A stretch of DNA of 64,000 bases from contig CACYHH010000007.1 in assembly GCA_902774115.1 (NCBI GenBank), forward strand, positions 25,543-89,542. The letters are read 5' to 3'. A model generated the notes under the pieces. The model was not told the origin of the DNA, ran no database searches, and saw nothing but the letters and a program-made list of their open reading frames with translations. This document shows, one piece after another, positions 9,693 through 19,223 of the stretch. Source of the stretch: an uncultured Spirochaetales bacterium (GTDB taxonomy: Bacteria; UBP6; UBA1177). Each line of letters begins with the position of its first letter. Position 1 is the stretch's first letter. Made by a program: the position numbers and the translations under genes.

Positions 9693-11387
9693 TTACAGCC
9701 CTTCCCGCACCGGCTGTGAATCTGACGAGAAAACAGAGCCGTTGCCGCAGAATGACGAAGTGGAAAGATTATCTTCCAACACACTGAAATCGTTAAGATT
9801 CCATGCATTAACAGCTGTTGTATTGTTACCGAAAAATATCTTTTTGGAGCCGAAACTCCTAACCTCGGAATCTGCAATGTTCAAACCGTTGTTGTTGTTC
9901 AAAAGGCTCATGGAATCAAATCTGAGAAGTGATGACGAATAGAGCGATATTCCGTGCCCGAAATCGGTCGAAGGGGCAAAAACGCAGCTTTTATCCTCTG
10001 TGCATTTTCTCGGCAGAGTGTCTTTTATTTCAATATTTGCCAAAGAAATTTCAGCACTTACAGCAAGGATTCCCGTTTCTCTGTTTTCTGAAAAAAGACC
10101 GTTTTTCATTACGGCTGAAGCTCCATTCTGAATTGCTGCACCGACTCCGAATTCGCCAGTATAACTATCGGATTTTGTTGAAACAATTTCAAAATCCTCA
10201 ATATCTGCGCTACAATTTCCGTCAAGCAGCACTCCCGCCTTTTCAGCTGAATTTACCGAAAGGCGCTTTATGAAACTTCCGCTTCCGTCGACAAGCTGCA
10301 AAGCGAAACCGTTTTCTCCGAGACCGTCCGAAAATACAGATTTTACCGTCATATCTTCGGCATACAGAGTCGCTCCGCGCGAAAAAACGCCGTTTCCCCT
10401 GCTGTTTTCTATCAAAATCCGTTCAAAACACCCTTTTACACTGCCGTCAAGGACGATCCCGCCCTGTTCATCTATAGTTTCGAGCATATTTCCGGCAGTA
10501 AAATCAATGAGTTTCAAATTTATTTCGTCACTTTCCGAAGATACAAAAACAAATGAAGTCGCAGTATCTGAAACGGAGCTGTTTTTTATTACGATATCGG
10601 CTGAATTTTCCGCATAAAAACCGTGTCCCTCATAGCTTCTAAGCCCGCCGTAAACTCCTGAAATCACGGAATGTTCTATATTAACTGAATTTGTATTGCC
10701 AGATTCGCCCCAGACCGCTATGGCGAAAGAATTGACTCCCGCAATCTCGCTTCCCAAGACACTCAAACTGCCGTTTCCGAAAGAAATTCCGTAACTTATG
10801 CCTGATGCAGCTTCATCGATATCACCTATAAAACTGTCAATAACCGTAAGATCAGCTCGGCATCCCGCTTCATCCGGACAGATGTTTATTCCCCCTTTCG
10901 TGCAGTGCGAAAGAACGCTGTTTTTCACAGTTGTTACAGATCCGTTTTCAGCAAAAATACAGCGCACCTTTCCGGAAAGAGAAACATTTTCAATAGAAAG
11001 TTCCGCATTCGGAGCAACTTCTATAACACCCTGATTTTCTTCATCATTACACACAACAAGCGTATTTTCTGCACCGTTTCCAGAAATTCTGAGCTTTTTT
11101 CCGGCTTTTATACAGCCAGAAAAACAGCCGTCGCCTAAAATCAATTCTCCGTTTTCAGGTTCCGGCAGCGGAAAACACTCAAAATTTTTGTCGTATTTCC
11201 TTGTTTCAGCAATTTCAGGCTTCTGAGGCAATTCGGGCTTTTGATATGAAACAGCATTCTCCGCACACTCTTCAGCCGCTTCGTCCGGGATTTCGTCAAA
11301 ATCACCATTCTCTACCGGAACATTTTCGGAGACTTCTCCGCAAGAAAAGGCAGAAAACGCAATAAAAACAACAATAAACGCTATCAT
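9693..11387 (-). CDS. Right-handed beta-helix repeat lipoprotein (second of pair)
   Basis: A 564-residue exported protein. The hydrophobic N-terminus ends in FSAFSC, a probable though atypical lipobox, followed by an acidic linker. From about residue 60 it consists of short repeating strands with regular N, S, G and V/I positions (for example ENVSLSGKVRCIFAENGSV), as in pectate-lyase-like parallel beta-helices. No catalytic residues could be assigned, so it may be an adhesin, scaffold or polysaccharide-binding protein. The ATG overlaps the stop of the preceding gene by 4 bases (ATGA) and an in-frame stop lies 3 codons upstream, so this start is firm although the signal lacks early Lys/Arg. 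Same fold and style as its upstream neighbour. Confidence 0.75.
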   Translation of the reverse strand: MIAFIVVFIAFSAFSCGEVSENVPVENGDFDEIPDEAAEECAENAVSYQKPELPQKPEIAETRKYDKNFECFPLPEPENGELILGDGCFSGCIKAGKKLRISGNGAENTLVVCNDEENQGVIEVAPNAELSIENVSLSGKVRCIFAENGSVTTVKNSVLSHCTKGGINICPDEAGCRADLTVIDSFIGDIDEAASGISYGISFGNGSLSVLGSEIAGVNSFAIAVWGESGNTNSVNIEHSVISGVYGGLRSYEGHGFYAENSADIVIKNSSVSDTATSFVFVSSESDEINLKLIDFTAGNMLETIDEQGGIVLDGSVKGCFERILIENSRGNGVFSRGATLYAEDMTVKSVFSDGLGENGFALQLVDGSGSFIKRLSVNSAEKAGVLLDGNCSADIEDFEIVSTKSDSYTGEFGVGAAIQNGASAVMKNGLFSENRETGILAVSAEISLANIEIKDTLPRKCTEDKSCVFAPSTDFGHGISLYSSSLLRFDSMSLLNNNNGLNIADSEVRSFGSKKIFFGNNTTAVNAWNLNDFSVLEDNLSTSSFCGNGSVFSSDSQPVREGL

Positions 11388-12427
11388 TGCAACTCAAAAA
11401 AAGTATCGATTATAAAAAGTTCTTCGTCGCGCTTTATATCTGCTGATGAAAAGTCATTCCGCGTGATCCCTTCACGCAAAGAGGGATCTTCAACTGCATT
11501 CTGCACTACGAGCCCGAAACTTCCGTTTTCAGAAAAAACCGAAAGATTTCTGAATGTTGCGCCGACCAAAGAAGAGCCCTCAGCGCCGTCGAGGATCACT
11601 CCGGCCCGTGTAAAACCGCTGATCGAGCTGTTTTCGATGGCAACAGAGCCCGCTTCAGCAAGAAACTGGTTCTTAACGACGAGCCCGTCACCCACGCTTT
11701 CAAGCATGACATCCCTCTTTCTCACTCCTTCGATCACACTTCCGGAAATTTGAAAAGCAGTGTTTCCCAAAATTTCGACTGCAGCGGCGCCGTTATCTGA
11801 AAAAGAAGAGCCTGAAACAGACAAAACGCCTCTTTTTCCGCTGTTATTCTGCGCCCAGAGAGCGGTAAAACCGCATTTTGAAAGAGCGACGTTTTCCAAA
11901 GTCACTTTGTGCGCGCCGTTTATCAGAATTCCCGTTCCGTCAGTATGCTCCATTTTCGAATTTTTTATCAACACTTCCGACTCTTTGCCCGAAATCACAA
12001 TCCCGCGACCGCCGAAAACGGAAGCAGCGCTTATCCCTGAAAAAGAGATATTTTCCATTTCGACAGAGCTTCCCGAAATAAAAAGCGCAGCCGAACCACT
12101 TGAAACATCTTTAAAAGAAAAATCGCGCAACAAAACTCCTGAAACATCGGATATTGCGAGACTTTTCAAATAAGTAGAGCCGTCTTTCCTGCCAAAGACA
12201 CGAAGCGGTTTTGCAACCAGAACCGAACCTTCAAAAACTCCGCTTCCAAGACAGATACAGTTTGAAAAAGCGGCTGAGGAATCAATCAGCGCATCCTGCA
12301 AAGAATTGATGTCATGAGCAACATAGCACTTTCCGCTGCACTCTTCGGGCAACGAATAATCCGAAGTTCCGTTTTCCGAACACGACAGAATAAAAATGAA
12401 AGAAAAGATAAATAATAATTTAGTCAT
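11384..12427 (-). CDS. Right-handed beta-helix repeat lipoprotein (first of pair)
   Basis: A 347-residue lipoprotein: signal MTKLLFIFSFIFILSC with the lipid-attachment Cys at residue 16. Residues 40-340 repeat short strands typical of a parallel beta-helix (for example VLLRDFSFKDVSSGSAALFI and SSVEMENISFSGISA). No enzymatic motif is recognised. It is the first gene of a two-gene operon with the 564-residue beta-helix protein, overlapping it by 4 bases. Divergent transcription from the giant DUF1566 lipoprotein suggests a surface-protein locus, but the role is unknown. Confidence 0.75.
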   Translation of the reverse strand: MTKLLFIFSFIFILSCSENGTSDYSLPEECSGKCYVAHDINSLQDALIDSSAAFSNCICLGSGVFEGSVLVAKPLRVFGRKDGSTYLKSLAISDVSGVLLRDFSFKDVSSGSAALFISGSSVEMENISFSGISAASVFGGRGIVISGKESEVLIKNSKMEHTDGTGILINGAHKVTLENVALSKCGFTALWAQNNSGKRGVLSVSGSSFSDNGAAAVEILGNTAFQISGSVIEGVRKRDVMLESVGDGLVVKNQFLAEAGSVAIENSSISGFTRAGVILDGAEGSSLVGATFRNLSVFSENGSFGLVVQNAVEDPSLREGITRNDFSSADIKRDEELFIIDTFFELQ

Positions 12428-12459
12428 TTCGCAACCTCAAAAATCAGTATCACCGCAAA

Positions 12460-12487
12460 ACAATAATACGAAAAAGATTTTTGTCAA
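12460..12487 (-). promoter_or_regulatory. Candidate promoter for the beta-helix lipoprotein operon
   Basis: Minus strand: perfect TTGACA (12482-12487), 16-base spacer, TATTGT (12460-12465), 33 bases before the start codon. It lies in the 189-base divergent region shared with the gene at 12617. Confidence 0.45.
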
Positions 12488-12616
12488 ATATAAAATAAAA
12501 AATCTGAAAACGGTTTTTCAGGCAGCTGATTCAAAAGTTACAGCAAAAAATTTCTTGCCTTTATGTTTAAAATTTTAATAATTGTTGAACTTGTCCAAGT
12601 TTTTTAGGAGGGTCCC

Positions 12617-15600
12617 ATGAAGCGAGTTTTTTGTTTTATTTTTGTTTTTGTTTTGATTTCTGCGGTCGCAGCCTGCGGCGGCAAGAAAAAGGAAGTGCCC
12701 AATGAAAGCAGCAAACCGCTGCCTCAGGAAGAAGTGTCGCAGGAAATTCCTGCCGAAGACGGCGGAACGATCACAAGTTCCGATGAATCGGTAACAATTG
12801 AAATTCCGGCGGGCGCTCTTGATTCGGACACAACGATCACGATGAAAGTCTATGATGCCAAAGGCTATCCGGGAACGGAAGACAAAACCGTGATCAGCAA
12901 AGTCGTCGAATTCGAACCTTCCGGCACGATTTTCAAAAAACCGGTCGTTATTTCGATGGTAAGCCTCGGAAGCGGCGGGGAACAACTCAGAGAAGTCAAA
13001 AAAACAACAGCTGTGACTGCCGCTGTTTATAAAGAAGAAAAAAGCGAATGGAGCTACAGTCCGAAAGGTGCCGCTGTTAAAATCACAGGTCACAGCGAAG
13101 CGGGCGATCCTATTATGACAACTGCGGCAGGCGATCCGATCATGCTTAATGCAGCAGGCGATCCGATAATGCAGAGCACTGGAGAGAGGCTGAGTGCTGC
13201 GGGAGATCCGATCATGATTACTTCGGCAGGTGATCCGATCATGACGGCTGCGGCAGGCGATCCGATCATGATGACGACAGGTCACTTCACGGCTTTCGCT
13301 TTCTTCCTTATCGAAGTCGAAGAGGAAGAACCTGCTGAGCCGGACGATGACGAAATCACGGATGAAGATGATGACACCGAACCGACAGAAGATGAAGAAG
13401 AAATCCCGGAAGAAATCGAAGATGAAACAGTTATCCCTGATGAAGACGAAGATACTGACCCCGTCGTTCCGGAACCTGAACCGGAACTTCTCTATTCCAA
13501 AGTTCTCTGCACCGGTATGACGATCTGCACCGATGAAAACGGTTCCCAGATTCTGTGCCCTGAAGAGGAAAATGCGTTCTACGGTCAGGATGCACAGTAT
13601 GCAGCAAGAAGATCGTGCGTTCCGAATCACAAACTGACAGAAGTCGCAAAACCGGACACGCTTGAAAACGATTTTGTTGAGGTGCATGACGGCAACACCG
13701 GCCTTACATGGCTTTATCTCGGTGCAAAGGGAACTTACGAAGGAGTTAAAAACGGCTGCGCCATTTCTTATAACGGTCGTGAGGACTGGAGATTCCCGAC
13801 CCCGAAAGAACTTATGACTCTTGCCCTGAACGACAGGCTTTTCCGCGGTGTTCCGGTTGATCCGATCCTTTTTAAAAAGGTAATCGATGACGGATTCGAA
13901 AGTTCTTCCTACAGCGATAAATACGGCATTTATCTCTGGAGTTCGATAGAAAATTATATGTATGCGCTGGAATACGGCATGACGATTCCTCCGAAAGCCT
14001 ACGAAAGTTACCAGAGCGTTTTTTACGACGGCATTCTTATGTGCGTAAGCGGTGAAGAATACGGAAAAGTCAATGCAGACAACTACGCTTCGATCACCAG
14101 AAGCGGTGACGAAATGGTCTTCGATTCATCTACAAACCTTTACTGGCAGAAGGATTCCGGCAAGGCTGAAACATGGAAAGATGCTCTTAACTACTGCGAA
14201 AACCTTGAATACGCAGGTTTCAGCGACTGGAGACTTCCCAACAAAAACGAACTTGTGACACTTATCGACCATTCAAAGCTCGGAACGGATGTCGTTTCTT
14301 CGTTCCCCGGCATGAAAGCCGATGTCTTCTGGAGCTCGACCAGCGCCGGTGAATACAAGTGGGTCGTCGATATGACTGACGGAACGGCTTACACTTTCAA
14401 CGGCAAGACCGCCGGAGGATTTTACATCATGAGACACAGCGAACTGCCGATTTCTGTCCGCTGCGTCAGATCAAAACTTGATGAAAAAACAGAAATCCCG
14501 GTTTGCAACGAAAGCGGAGTTGCACCGTGCAAGGCTGCAGACGGAACGGTCTGGTCTTCGGTCATATACCCCGAAATTTTTGTAGATTTCGACAAATCAA
14601 AGATCTCATCCTATAACGGAGGCGGATGCCTTAACTGCAGAAACAATACGCGCTCGACAGACGACGGTGTTTATTCGTGGGATATTGCCGAAATGTGCCG
14701 CAACCTTAGAGAAAAGGACTCGAACAACTGGAGACTTCCGACGTTAGACGAGATCCGCTCGATAGTCACAACGGAAAAACTCAAAAAAGGCGGCTCCTGC
14801 GGGATAACGAATGAATGTTTTGAAGAGTCATGCGGAAATGGAGAAACATGCTCCGAAGACGAGCCGTCGCAAACGCTTTTCTATGATTACGGAGCTATGT
14901 TTTCTGCTACATTCAATCTTGAGCATTCATATCATGATGAGGAAAACGGAAGAGATCTCTATCCTGCGTTATGGGCTTTAAGCACGGAATACGGCAGCAT
15001 GGGGCTGTCTTCTGATATTCCTGTTTCAATGCTTTTCCAGAGATGCGTCCTTGACGAAACACTTTCCTATGAAACGGCTCCATATACCGATCCGGAAACA
15101 GGTTTGACCTGGTCTGACATTTCTTCGGACTACCTGATACTGCCGGATGCAGACGACTACTGCTACGAGCTTTCACAAGGAGATCCTGAACACTGGTGGA
15201 GAATGCCGACCTTAGATGAAGTTAAAACACTTGTCAGAAACTGCAGTGAAGAGGAAGAGTGGTGTCCTGTTGATGTTACCGGAAAATATTCGGTTTTCGG
15301 TGATATTGACTATGTATGGGCTGCAGACAATGACGGCAAACTCTACTACGTTGAGTTTTCGGATGCCGGGATCTATGAAACCAGCAATGATGACTGGAAC
15401 AGAGTCCGCTGCGTTTCCGACGGTTCCAACCCGTGTGCATACGATCCGTGCAACGGGCTTGCGCGCTGCAATGTTGTCGAGAATGCAGGCGTAAGAACCT
15501 ACGAGTGCGGCTGTCCTGATTTTTACAAGTGGAACGGTTCAAATTGCGAAAGCATCTGTTCGACCGATCCGTGCGGCTCGGTTCTGCATTCCACGGGACT

Positions 15601-15970
15601 TTGCAAACCTACATCGGAAACGGCGTATGAATGCGGCTGCGCTTCCGGTTACCTGTGGAGCGGTTCGGCGTGCGTAAATCCGTGCAAAGGCGATCCGTGC
15701 GCTGCAGAATCGGTAAATTCTACCGGAGAATGCACTGTAGTATCGGCAGAAGAATACAAGTGCAGCTGCAACGAAGATGAAGGTTTTTACTGGACGGCAG
15801 CGGAGCATAAATGCGTAAATCCCTGCGCGGCTGATCCGAATCCGTGCACCGTTGTTGAAAATTCCACCGGAGAATGCACTGCAACATCGGCAACGGAATA
15901 CGAGTGCGGCTGTGACGGAGATTTCGAATGGTATCCGCCTTTACAGGAATGCGTGATGACGGCTATATAA
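12617..15970 (+). CDS. Giant lipoprotein with ZU5-like domain, GDPIM repeats, DUF1566 modules and EGF-like C-terminus
   Basis: A 1117-residue surface lipoprotein. Signal and lipobox end in AVAAC. Residues about 48-160 look like a ZU5 domain (GGTITSSDESVTIEIPAGAL). Residues about 162-220 carry six AGDPIM motifs, mostly 9 residues apart. An Asp/Glu-rich linker (about 235-290) leads to four DUF1566/Lcl-type modules, recognisable by NGREDWRFPTPKEL, FSDWRLPNKNEL, SNNWRLPTLDEI and EHWWRMPTLDEV. From about 936 to the end lie four cysteine-rich EGF-like units (for example YECGCPDFYKWNGSNC). AGGAGGG before the ATG fixes the start. The architecture suggests an extracellular binding or adhesion protein; the ligand is unknown. 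The small lipoprotein at 19404 shares the DUF1566 module. Confidence 0.85.
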   Translation: MKRVFCFIFVFVLISAVAACGGKKKEVPNESSKPLPQEEVSQEIPAEDGGTITSSDESVTIEIPAGALDSDTTITMKVYDAKGYPGTEDKTVISKVVEFEPSGTIFKKPVVISMVSLGSGGEQLREVKKTTAVTAAVYKEEKSEWSYSPKGAAVKITGHSEAGDPIMTTAAGDPIMLNAAGDPIMQSTGERLSAAGDPIMITSAGDPIMTAAAGDPIMMTTGHFTAFAFFLIEVEEEEPAEPDDDEITDEDDDTEPTEDEEEIPEEIEDETVIPDEDEDTDPVVPEPEPELLYSKVLCTGMTICTDENGSQILCPEEENAFYGQDAQYAARRSCVPNHKLTEVAKPDTLENDFVEVHDGNTGLTWLYLGAKGTYEGVKNGCAISYNGREDWRFPTPKELMTLALNDRLFRGVPVDPILFKKVIDDGFESSSYSDKYGIYLWSSIENYMYALEYGMTIPPKAYESYQSVFYDGILMCVSGEEYGKVNADNYASITRSGDEMVFDSSTNLYWQKDSGKAETWKDALNYCENLEYAGFSDWRLPNKNELVTLIDHSKLGTDVVSSFPGMKADVFWSSTSAGEYKWVVDMTDGTAYTFNGKTAGGFYIMRHSELPISVRCVRSKLDEKTEIPVCNESGVAPCKAADGTVWSSVIYPEIFVDFDKSKISSYNGGGCLNCRNNTRSTDDGVYSWDIAEMCRNLREKDSNNWRLPTLDEIRSIVTTEKLKKGGSCGITNECFEESCGNGETCSEDEPSQTLFYDYGAMFSATFNLEHSYHDEENGRDLYPALWALSTEYGSMGLSSDIPVSMLFQRCVLDETLSYETAPYTDPETGLTWSDISSDYLILPDADDYCYELSQGDPEHWWRMPTLDEVKTLVRNCSEEEEWCPVDVTGKYSVFGDIDYVWAADNDGKLYYVEFSDAGIYETSNDDWNRVRCVSDGSNPCAYDPCNGLARCNVVENAGVRTYECGCPDFYKWNGSNCESICSTDPCGSVLHSTGLCKPTSETAYECGCASGYLWSGSACVNPCKGDPCAAESVNSTGECTVVSAEEYKCSCNEDEGFYWTAAEHKCVNPCAADPNPCTVVENSTGECTATSATEYECGCDGDFEWYPPLQECVMTAI
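13096..13278 (+). repeat. 27-base in-frame repeats encoding AGDPIM units
   Basis: Six copies of a unit around GCAGGCGATCCGATCATG. Spacing is 27 bases except one longer spacer encoding QSTGERLSA. The reading frame is kept in all copies. Third-position differences between copies show this is selected protein sequence and not a recent slippage product. Confidence 0.85.
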
Positions 15971-16012
15971 AGCCTCTTTATTAAAGAATCTCAATCAATA
16001 AATTCAGAAAAA

Positions 16013-18382
16013 CTAGAAATTTACGACATCTTTATTTTCGTTGACATCGTAAACGCCGTTCAGACCGACGTTGAAGAATTCGTCTTCGTAGATATAACTG
16101 TAGATCATGTAGAATTTCATAACTTTTTTGACGTAGTCGCGCGTCTCTTTGTAAGGGATCATCTCAACGAAAAGATAGGCTTCCTTCCCGCCGTAGCGTG
16201 AGATCCAGTCGGAAACATTGTGCGGCCCTGCATTGTAAGCTGCTGTAGCCGCGATAAGATTGTTGTCGAACCGCTTCAGAAGTTTTGAAAGATACCAGAC
16301 CGATGCCTTCATGCTGTCGTAGGGATCCATCGGGTCTTTTATCTTTATCCCGCCGAATTTGCTGATCTTTTCGAATGTCTGCGGCATTATCTGCATGAGT
16401 CCGAGCGCTCCGACATTGGAAGAAAGTGATTCGCGGTAGTATGTTTCGGCGCGCATTATCGAATAGATGAGCTGAACCGGAACATTGAACTCCCCTGCAA
16501 GTTTGAGGACGACTTCGAGGTAAGGCGTCGGATAGAGCAGTCTCCACTCCTCTTTTTTGCCGTAGTGCGGCGAATAAGTGAGGTCTGGGCTGAGCTGGTT
16601 GTAGTAGTAGCTCGTCACCTTTGCCGTTTTCTTGAAAAACTTGTTATAGACGAGGTGAATTTTTGAAAGGATTTCTTTGTAGTTTGATGAAAACTCGTCG
16701 ATTATCTGCGCTTCCGGCATCGGAATTTTCATCGAAGAAGCGTTTTTCGCGTGTTTTGCCTCATTGTAAGAAGTGTAGATCCGCATCATATCGACATAAA
16801 ACTCGACTCCGTCAAGATCGTCGGCTTTAAGAAAAATATCGATCATAAAAGCGGGCTCACGCTTCTTTATTTTTGGATGAAGCTGGCTTACCGCCTCGAT
16901 GAACTCCTCTTTCGTAGCACCGATCTCAGCCTTGTTTGAAATCCATTTCTGCGAAGTTGATGAAACATTGCTGAAGTCCGGTTTCTTTTTGAATTCGTCG
17001 CGCTCGATTATGTGGAAATATGTAAAATCGTAGTAGGAAATAAAGCTGCTGACACTTTCGGAAATGCCGTTTTCATCGACCGAACACTTAAAATTGACAT
17101 CAGAAAGCGCGGCGCAGTAGCCGTTTATCCTGTCGAGAAGCGCTGTAAGTCCACTTATCGCCTCAAAACTCCCCTTCCCGTCAACGAATTTGTCGTAATT
17201 AATCTTTTCCGAAAGAAGAAACTCCGACCACATCGTGAAAGCGTAGAGATCGTTCCCTTCAAAAAGATATATGAGTCCGAGTTTGTAAAGTGAAAGCATG
17301 AAATATTTCGAGTTCTGCTTCATTGCGACAATCCCGCCGAGGATCTCCTTGCTCTTTTCCGACATACCGTTTTCGAAGTAAACGAGCGCGGAAAGGAATT
17401 TCATCCTGTCTTTCTGTGTTCCGGCGAATTCATCTGAAGACTTGAGCAGAAAATCGGCAGCCTCGACCTCTCGCCCGGCCTGATTCAGAACTCTGTATTT
17501 CTTATTCACGAGCTTGTATTTCGCATCGTTCGCCTTTGTCTGCTTTGAAATCGCGTCGTCAAGCATCTTCAGCGCATCGGAATAGCGTTTTGCAGAAATC
17601 AGATAGTCGGCTATCTCAAGATTCGCAGGGAACGGCAGATTCAGATATTCGTCAGTAAAAAACTGTGGAAGTCTGTTTTCGCGCCGCATTATCGAAAGCC
17701 ATCTCACATAATAAGGCGAAGAAGAGTTCGGAACTCCTTTGTTTTTCTTGAGTTTTACGAGCCTCTCCACGACCTGGTTTTTCCACGAAAGAGAGCCGTA
17801 ACTGTCCATATATTCGACATAATCCTTGAGAAAAGTGACCTGCGGTTCGCCGTTCTTTTCAAGCGCCAGGATGCGGTTGAAAGCGGCGACACCGTTATCC
17901 TGCGCGTCAAGGCATTTGTCGTAAAATTCGATCGCGGAATCATACTGCTTCCTGTAAAGCGCGACATCGCCTTTCAAGCACTCAAGATCACTGAAAAGAT
18001 AGTAAAGCGGATACGAACTTTTTATTTCGTCGATAATTTCGAGAGCCTGGTTGAAACGTTTTCTCGCCGCAAAAGTCTTCACCAGCATAACCTTGTAGTA
18101 AAGCGTGTTTTTCACATCGTTCGGCAGAGAATTGATCAGTTTTTCGGTCTCGTCGTATCTCGCAAGTTTGACAAGAAGCTCGATTTTCAGAATTGTATAG
18201 TCAGTCTTCGAAGCGAACTCAGCCTTGTCTATATGCGACGCGGCAAGTGCAAATTCACCGGCTTTGAAAAGATCACGGATACAGTTTTCAGTAATCTGCT
18301 CCTCGTTGAGACAGTCGTTGTATGAAAAAAGCCGGAAAGTTAAAAACAGAAGCGAAAACAGAACAAAAAGCGACGGTTTCAT
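16013..18382 (-). CDS. slt: Soluble lytic murein transglycosylase (Slt70-like) with TPR-type N-terminus
   Basis: A 789-residue exported protein with signal MKPSLFVLFSLLFLTFRLFS. Residues about 25-560 form helical TPR-like repeats (for example QALEIIDEIKSSYPLYYLFS). The C-terminal SLT catalytic domain has IMRAETYYRE, whose Glu (about residue 646) is the catalytic acid, then ALGLMQIMPQT and AAYNAGPHNVSDW, all hallmark motifs. It cleaves peptidoglycan between MurNAc and GlcNAc, forming anhydro-muropeptides. It is followed by a C-terminal tail of about 30 residues. Monocistronic by context. Confidence 0.93.
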   Translation of the reverse strand: MKPSLFVLFSLLFLTFRLFSYNDCLNEEQITENCIRDLFKAGEFALAASHIDKAEFASKTDYTILKIELLVKLARYDETEKLINSLPNDVKNTLYYKVMLVKTFAARKRFNQALEIIDEIKSSYPLYYLFSDLECLKGDVALYRKQYDSAIEFYDKCLDAQDNGVAAFNRILALEKNGEPQVTFLKDYVEYMDSYGSLSWKNQVVERLVKLKKNKGVPNSSSPYYVRWLSIMRRENRLPQFFTDEYLNLPFPANLEIADYLISAKRYSDALKMLDDAISKQTKANDAKYKLVNKKYRVLNQAGREVEAADFLLKSSDEFAGTQKDRMKFLSALVYFENGMSEKSKEILGGIVAMKQNSKYFMLSLYKLGLIYLFEGNDLYAFTMWSEFLLSEKINYDKFVDGKGSFEAISGLTALLDRINGYCAALSDVNFKCSVDENGISESVSSFISYYDFTYFHIIERDEFKKKPDFSNVSSTSQKWISNKAEIGATKEEFIEAVSQLHPKIKKREPAFMIDIFLKADDLDGVEFYVDMMRIYTSYNEAKHAKNASSMKIPMPEAQIIDEFSSNYKEILSKIHLVYNKFFKKTAKVTSYYYNQLSPDLTYSPHYGKKEEWRLLYPTPYLEVVLKLAGEFNVPVQLIYSIMRAETYYRESLSSNVGALGLMQIMPQTFEKISKFGGIKIKDPMDPYDSMKASVWYLSKLLKRFDNNLIAATAAYNAGPHNVSDWISRYGGKEAYLFVEMIPYKETRDYVKKVMKFYMIYSYIYEDEFFNVGLNGVYDVNENKDVVNF

Positions 18383-18406
18383 GCGAACCTCTTCAAAATC
18401 CGCACA

Positions 18407-18434
18407 ATATTAAGAAAACAGGATTTTTTTTCAA
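18407..18434 (-). promoter_or_regulatory. Candidate promoter for the lytic transglycosylase
   Basis: Minus strand: TTGAAA (18429-18434), 16-base spacer, TAATAT (18407-18412), 25 bases before the ATG. Its spacing matches several other promoters proposed in this window. Confidence 0.5.
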
Positions 18435-18492
18435 TGATAAAATTTGTATAAATCAGATTTATTGGAATCCGACAAGATTCAATCCGGAACCC

Positions 18493-18517
18493 GTAGAGAC
18501 GTTTCCTGAAACGTCTC
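18493..18517 (+). repeat. REP palindrome, copy A (GTAG end on the left)
   Basis: GTA followed by a perfect 10-base inverted repeat GAGACGTTTC / GAAACGTCTC with a 2-base loop. The 5' GTAG tetranucleotide is the foot that REP-associated transposases recognise in other bacteria. Copies A and B are inverted with GTAG facing outward, forming a 76-base REPIN-like unit. Confidence 0.85.
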
Positions 18518-18544
18518 TTTCAAAGAACCGAGAATCACATACAT

Positions 18545-18568
18545 GAGACGTTTCAGAAACGTATCTAC
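18545..18568 (-). repeat. REP palindrome, copy B (inverted partner of A)
   Basis: Read on the minus strand it begins GTAG and has the same stem with one mismatch (GATACGTTTC / GAAACGTCTC). Its GTAG supplies the TAG stop codon of the RayT gene. The spacer between A and B resembles that between D and E; both contain AAAGAACC. Confidence 0.8.
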
Positions 18569-19158
18569 AGATTTATGTAAAAACAATCTTCTTCCCATCT
18601 TTTCACATTGTTTTCGATATATTCAGAAATAAGATCCAGTTCTTTCTGATTTTTGACAATGTGATCGTGGAAGCGGGATTGCCAATAAAATTCAATATTA
18701 TTCTGCTTTGCAAAGCGCGTTACCGACTGTTTAAATTGGCGTATTACAACAGATAACCAAGATTGTTTGTTTGTGGCACATTCCATCCCGTTCGTAGAGA
18801 CGTTTCCTGAAACGTCTTCTGTTCCTGAAATTTTTTCTAAAATAGGAATATCCCGTTTTTTATGAGGCAGTCTGCCGCCGTCAATCGACACGATAAGGTG
18901 AATATGGTTAGGCATTACCGTCCATAAAGGTATTTCTGCATATAAATGATGTTCATGAATCATTTTGATTCTTTGTTTTACATATTCTCCTGTTTCAGAT
19001 AGAATCATTTCACTGTTTTGAATTGTTCCGAAAAAATATTCTCTGTTTTTGGTGCAAATGGTTACAAAATAAAATCCGTCATCATAATCATGCCATTTTG
19101 CCCGTGCTGAATCTATGCGATATTTGTTTTTGAATTTATCGCAATACATTGTAAACAT
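18565..19158 (-). CDS. REP-associated tyrosine transposase (RayT, Y1/HUH superfamily)
   Basis: A 197-residue HUH single-strand endonuclease. It has YFVTICTKNRE near the N-terminus, the metal-binding His-x-His in MPNHIHLIV (His85, His87) and the catalytic Tyr180 in EYIENNVKRW, the position of the YIxxNP motif in RayTs. RayTs are domesticated IS200/IS605 relatives that mobilise or process REP palindromes; this one is flanked by such palindromes. Oddities: residues about 115-122 (DVSGNVST) are encoded by a REP palindrome lying in frame inside the gene, and the stop codon lies in the GTAG of another REP. AGGAAAAAAATA precedes the ATG. Intact and probably functional. Confidence 0.9.
   Translation of the reverse strand: MFTMYCDKFKNKYRIDSARAKWHDYDDGFYFVTICTKNREYFFGTIQNSEMILSETGEYVKQRIKMIHEHHLYAEIPLWTVMPNHIHLIVSIDGGRLPHKKRDIPILEKISGTEDVSGNVSTNGMECATNKQSWLSVVIRQFKQSVTRFAKQNNIEFYWQSRFHDHIVKNQKELDLISEYIENNVKRWEEDCFYINL
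18794..18818 (+). repeat. REP palindrome, copy C, inside the RayT coding sequence
   Basis: GTAGAGACGTTTC / GAAACGTCTT, nearly identical to copy A, sitting in frame within the transposase gene. It adds about eight residues between the HUH core and the C-terminal helix of RayT. Confidence 0.85.
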
Positions 19159-19170
19159 TATTTTTTTCCT

Positions 19171-19195
19171 GCAGAGCCGTTTCCTGAAACGGCTC
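19171..19195 (+). repeat. REP palindrome, copy D, with compensatory stem change
   Basis: Foot GCAG instead of GTAG; stem GAGCCGTTTC / GAAACGGCTC. Both stem sides changed together relative to the other copies (A-T pair to C-G pair), which supports selection on the hairpin. Confidence 0.82.
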
Positions 19196-19223
19196 GAAAA
19201 AAAGAACCATGGTTTTCATCTGT

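Noticed and set aside
13096..13278. Regular 27-base repeats as a CRISPR or minisatellite
   Set aside because: They are in frame, encode a conserved peptide and differ mainly at silent positions.
12575..13687. Leftward open frame with HDRIACRS-like repeats
   Set aside because: The repeats are the antisense reading of the AGDPIM repeats of the giant lipoprotein; no ribosome site or domain.
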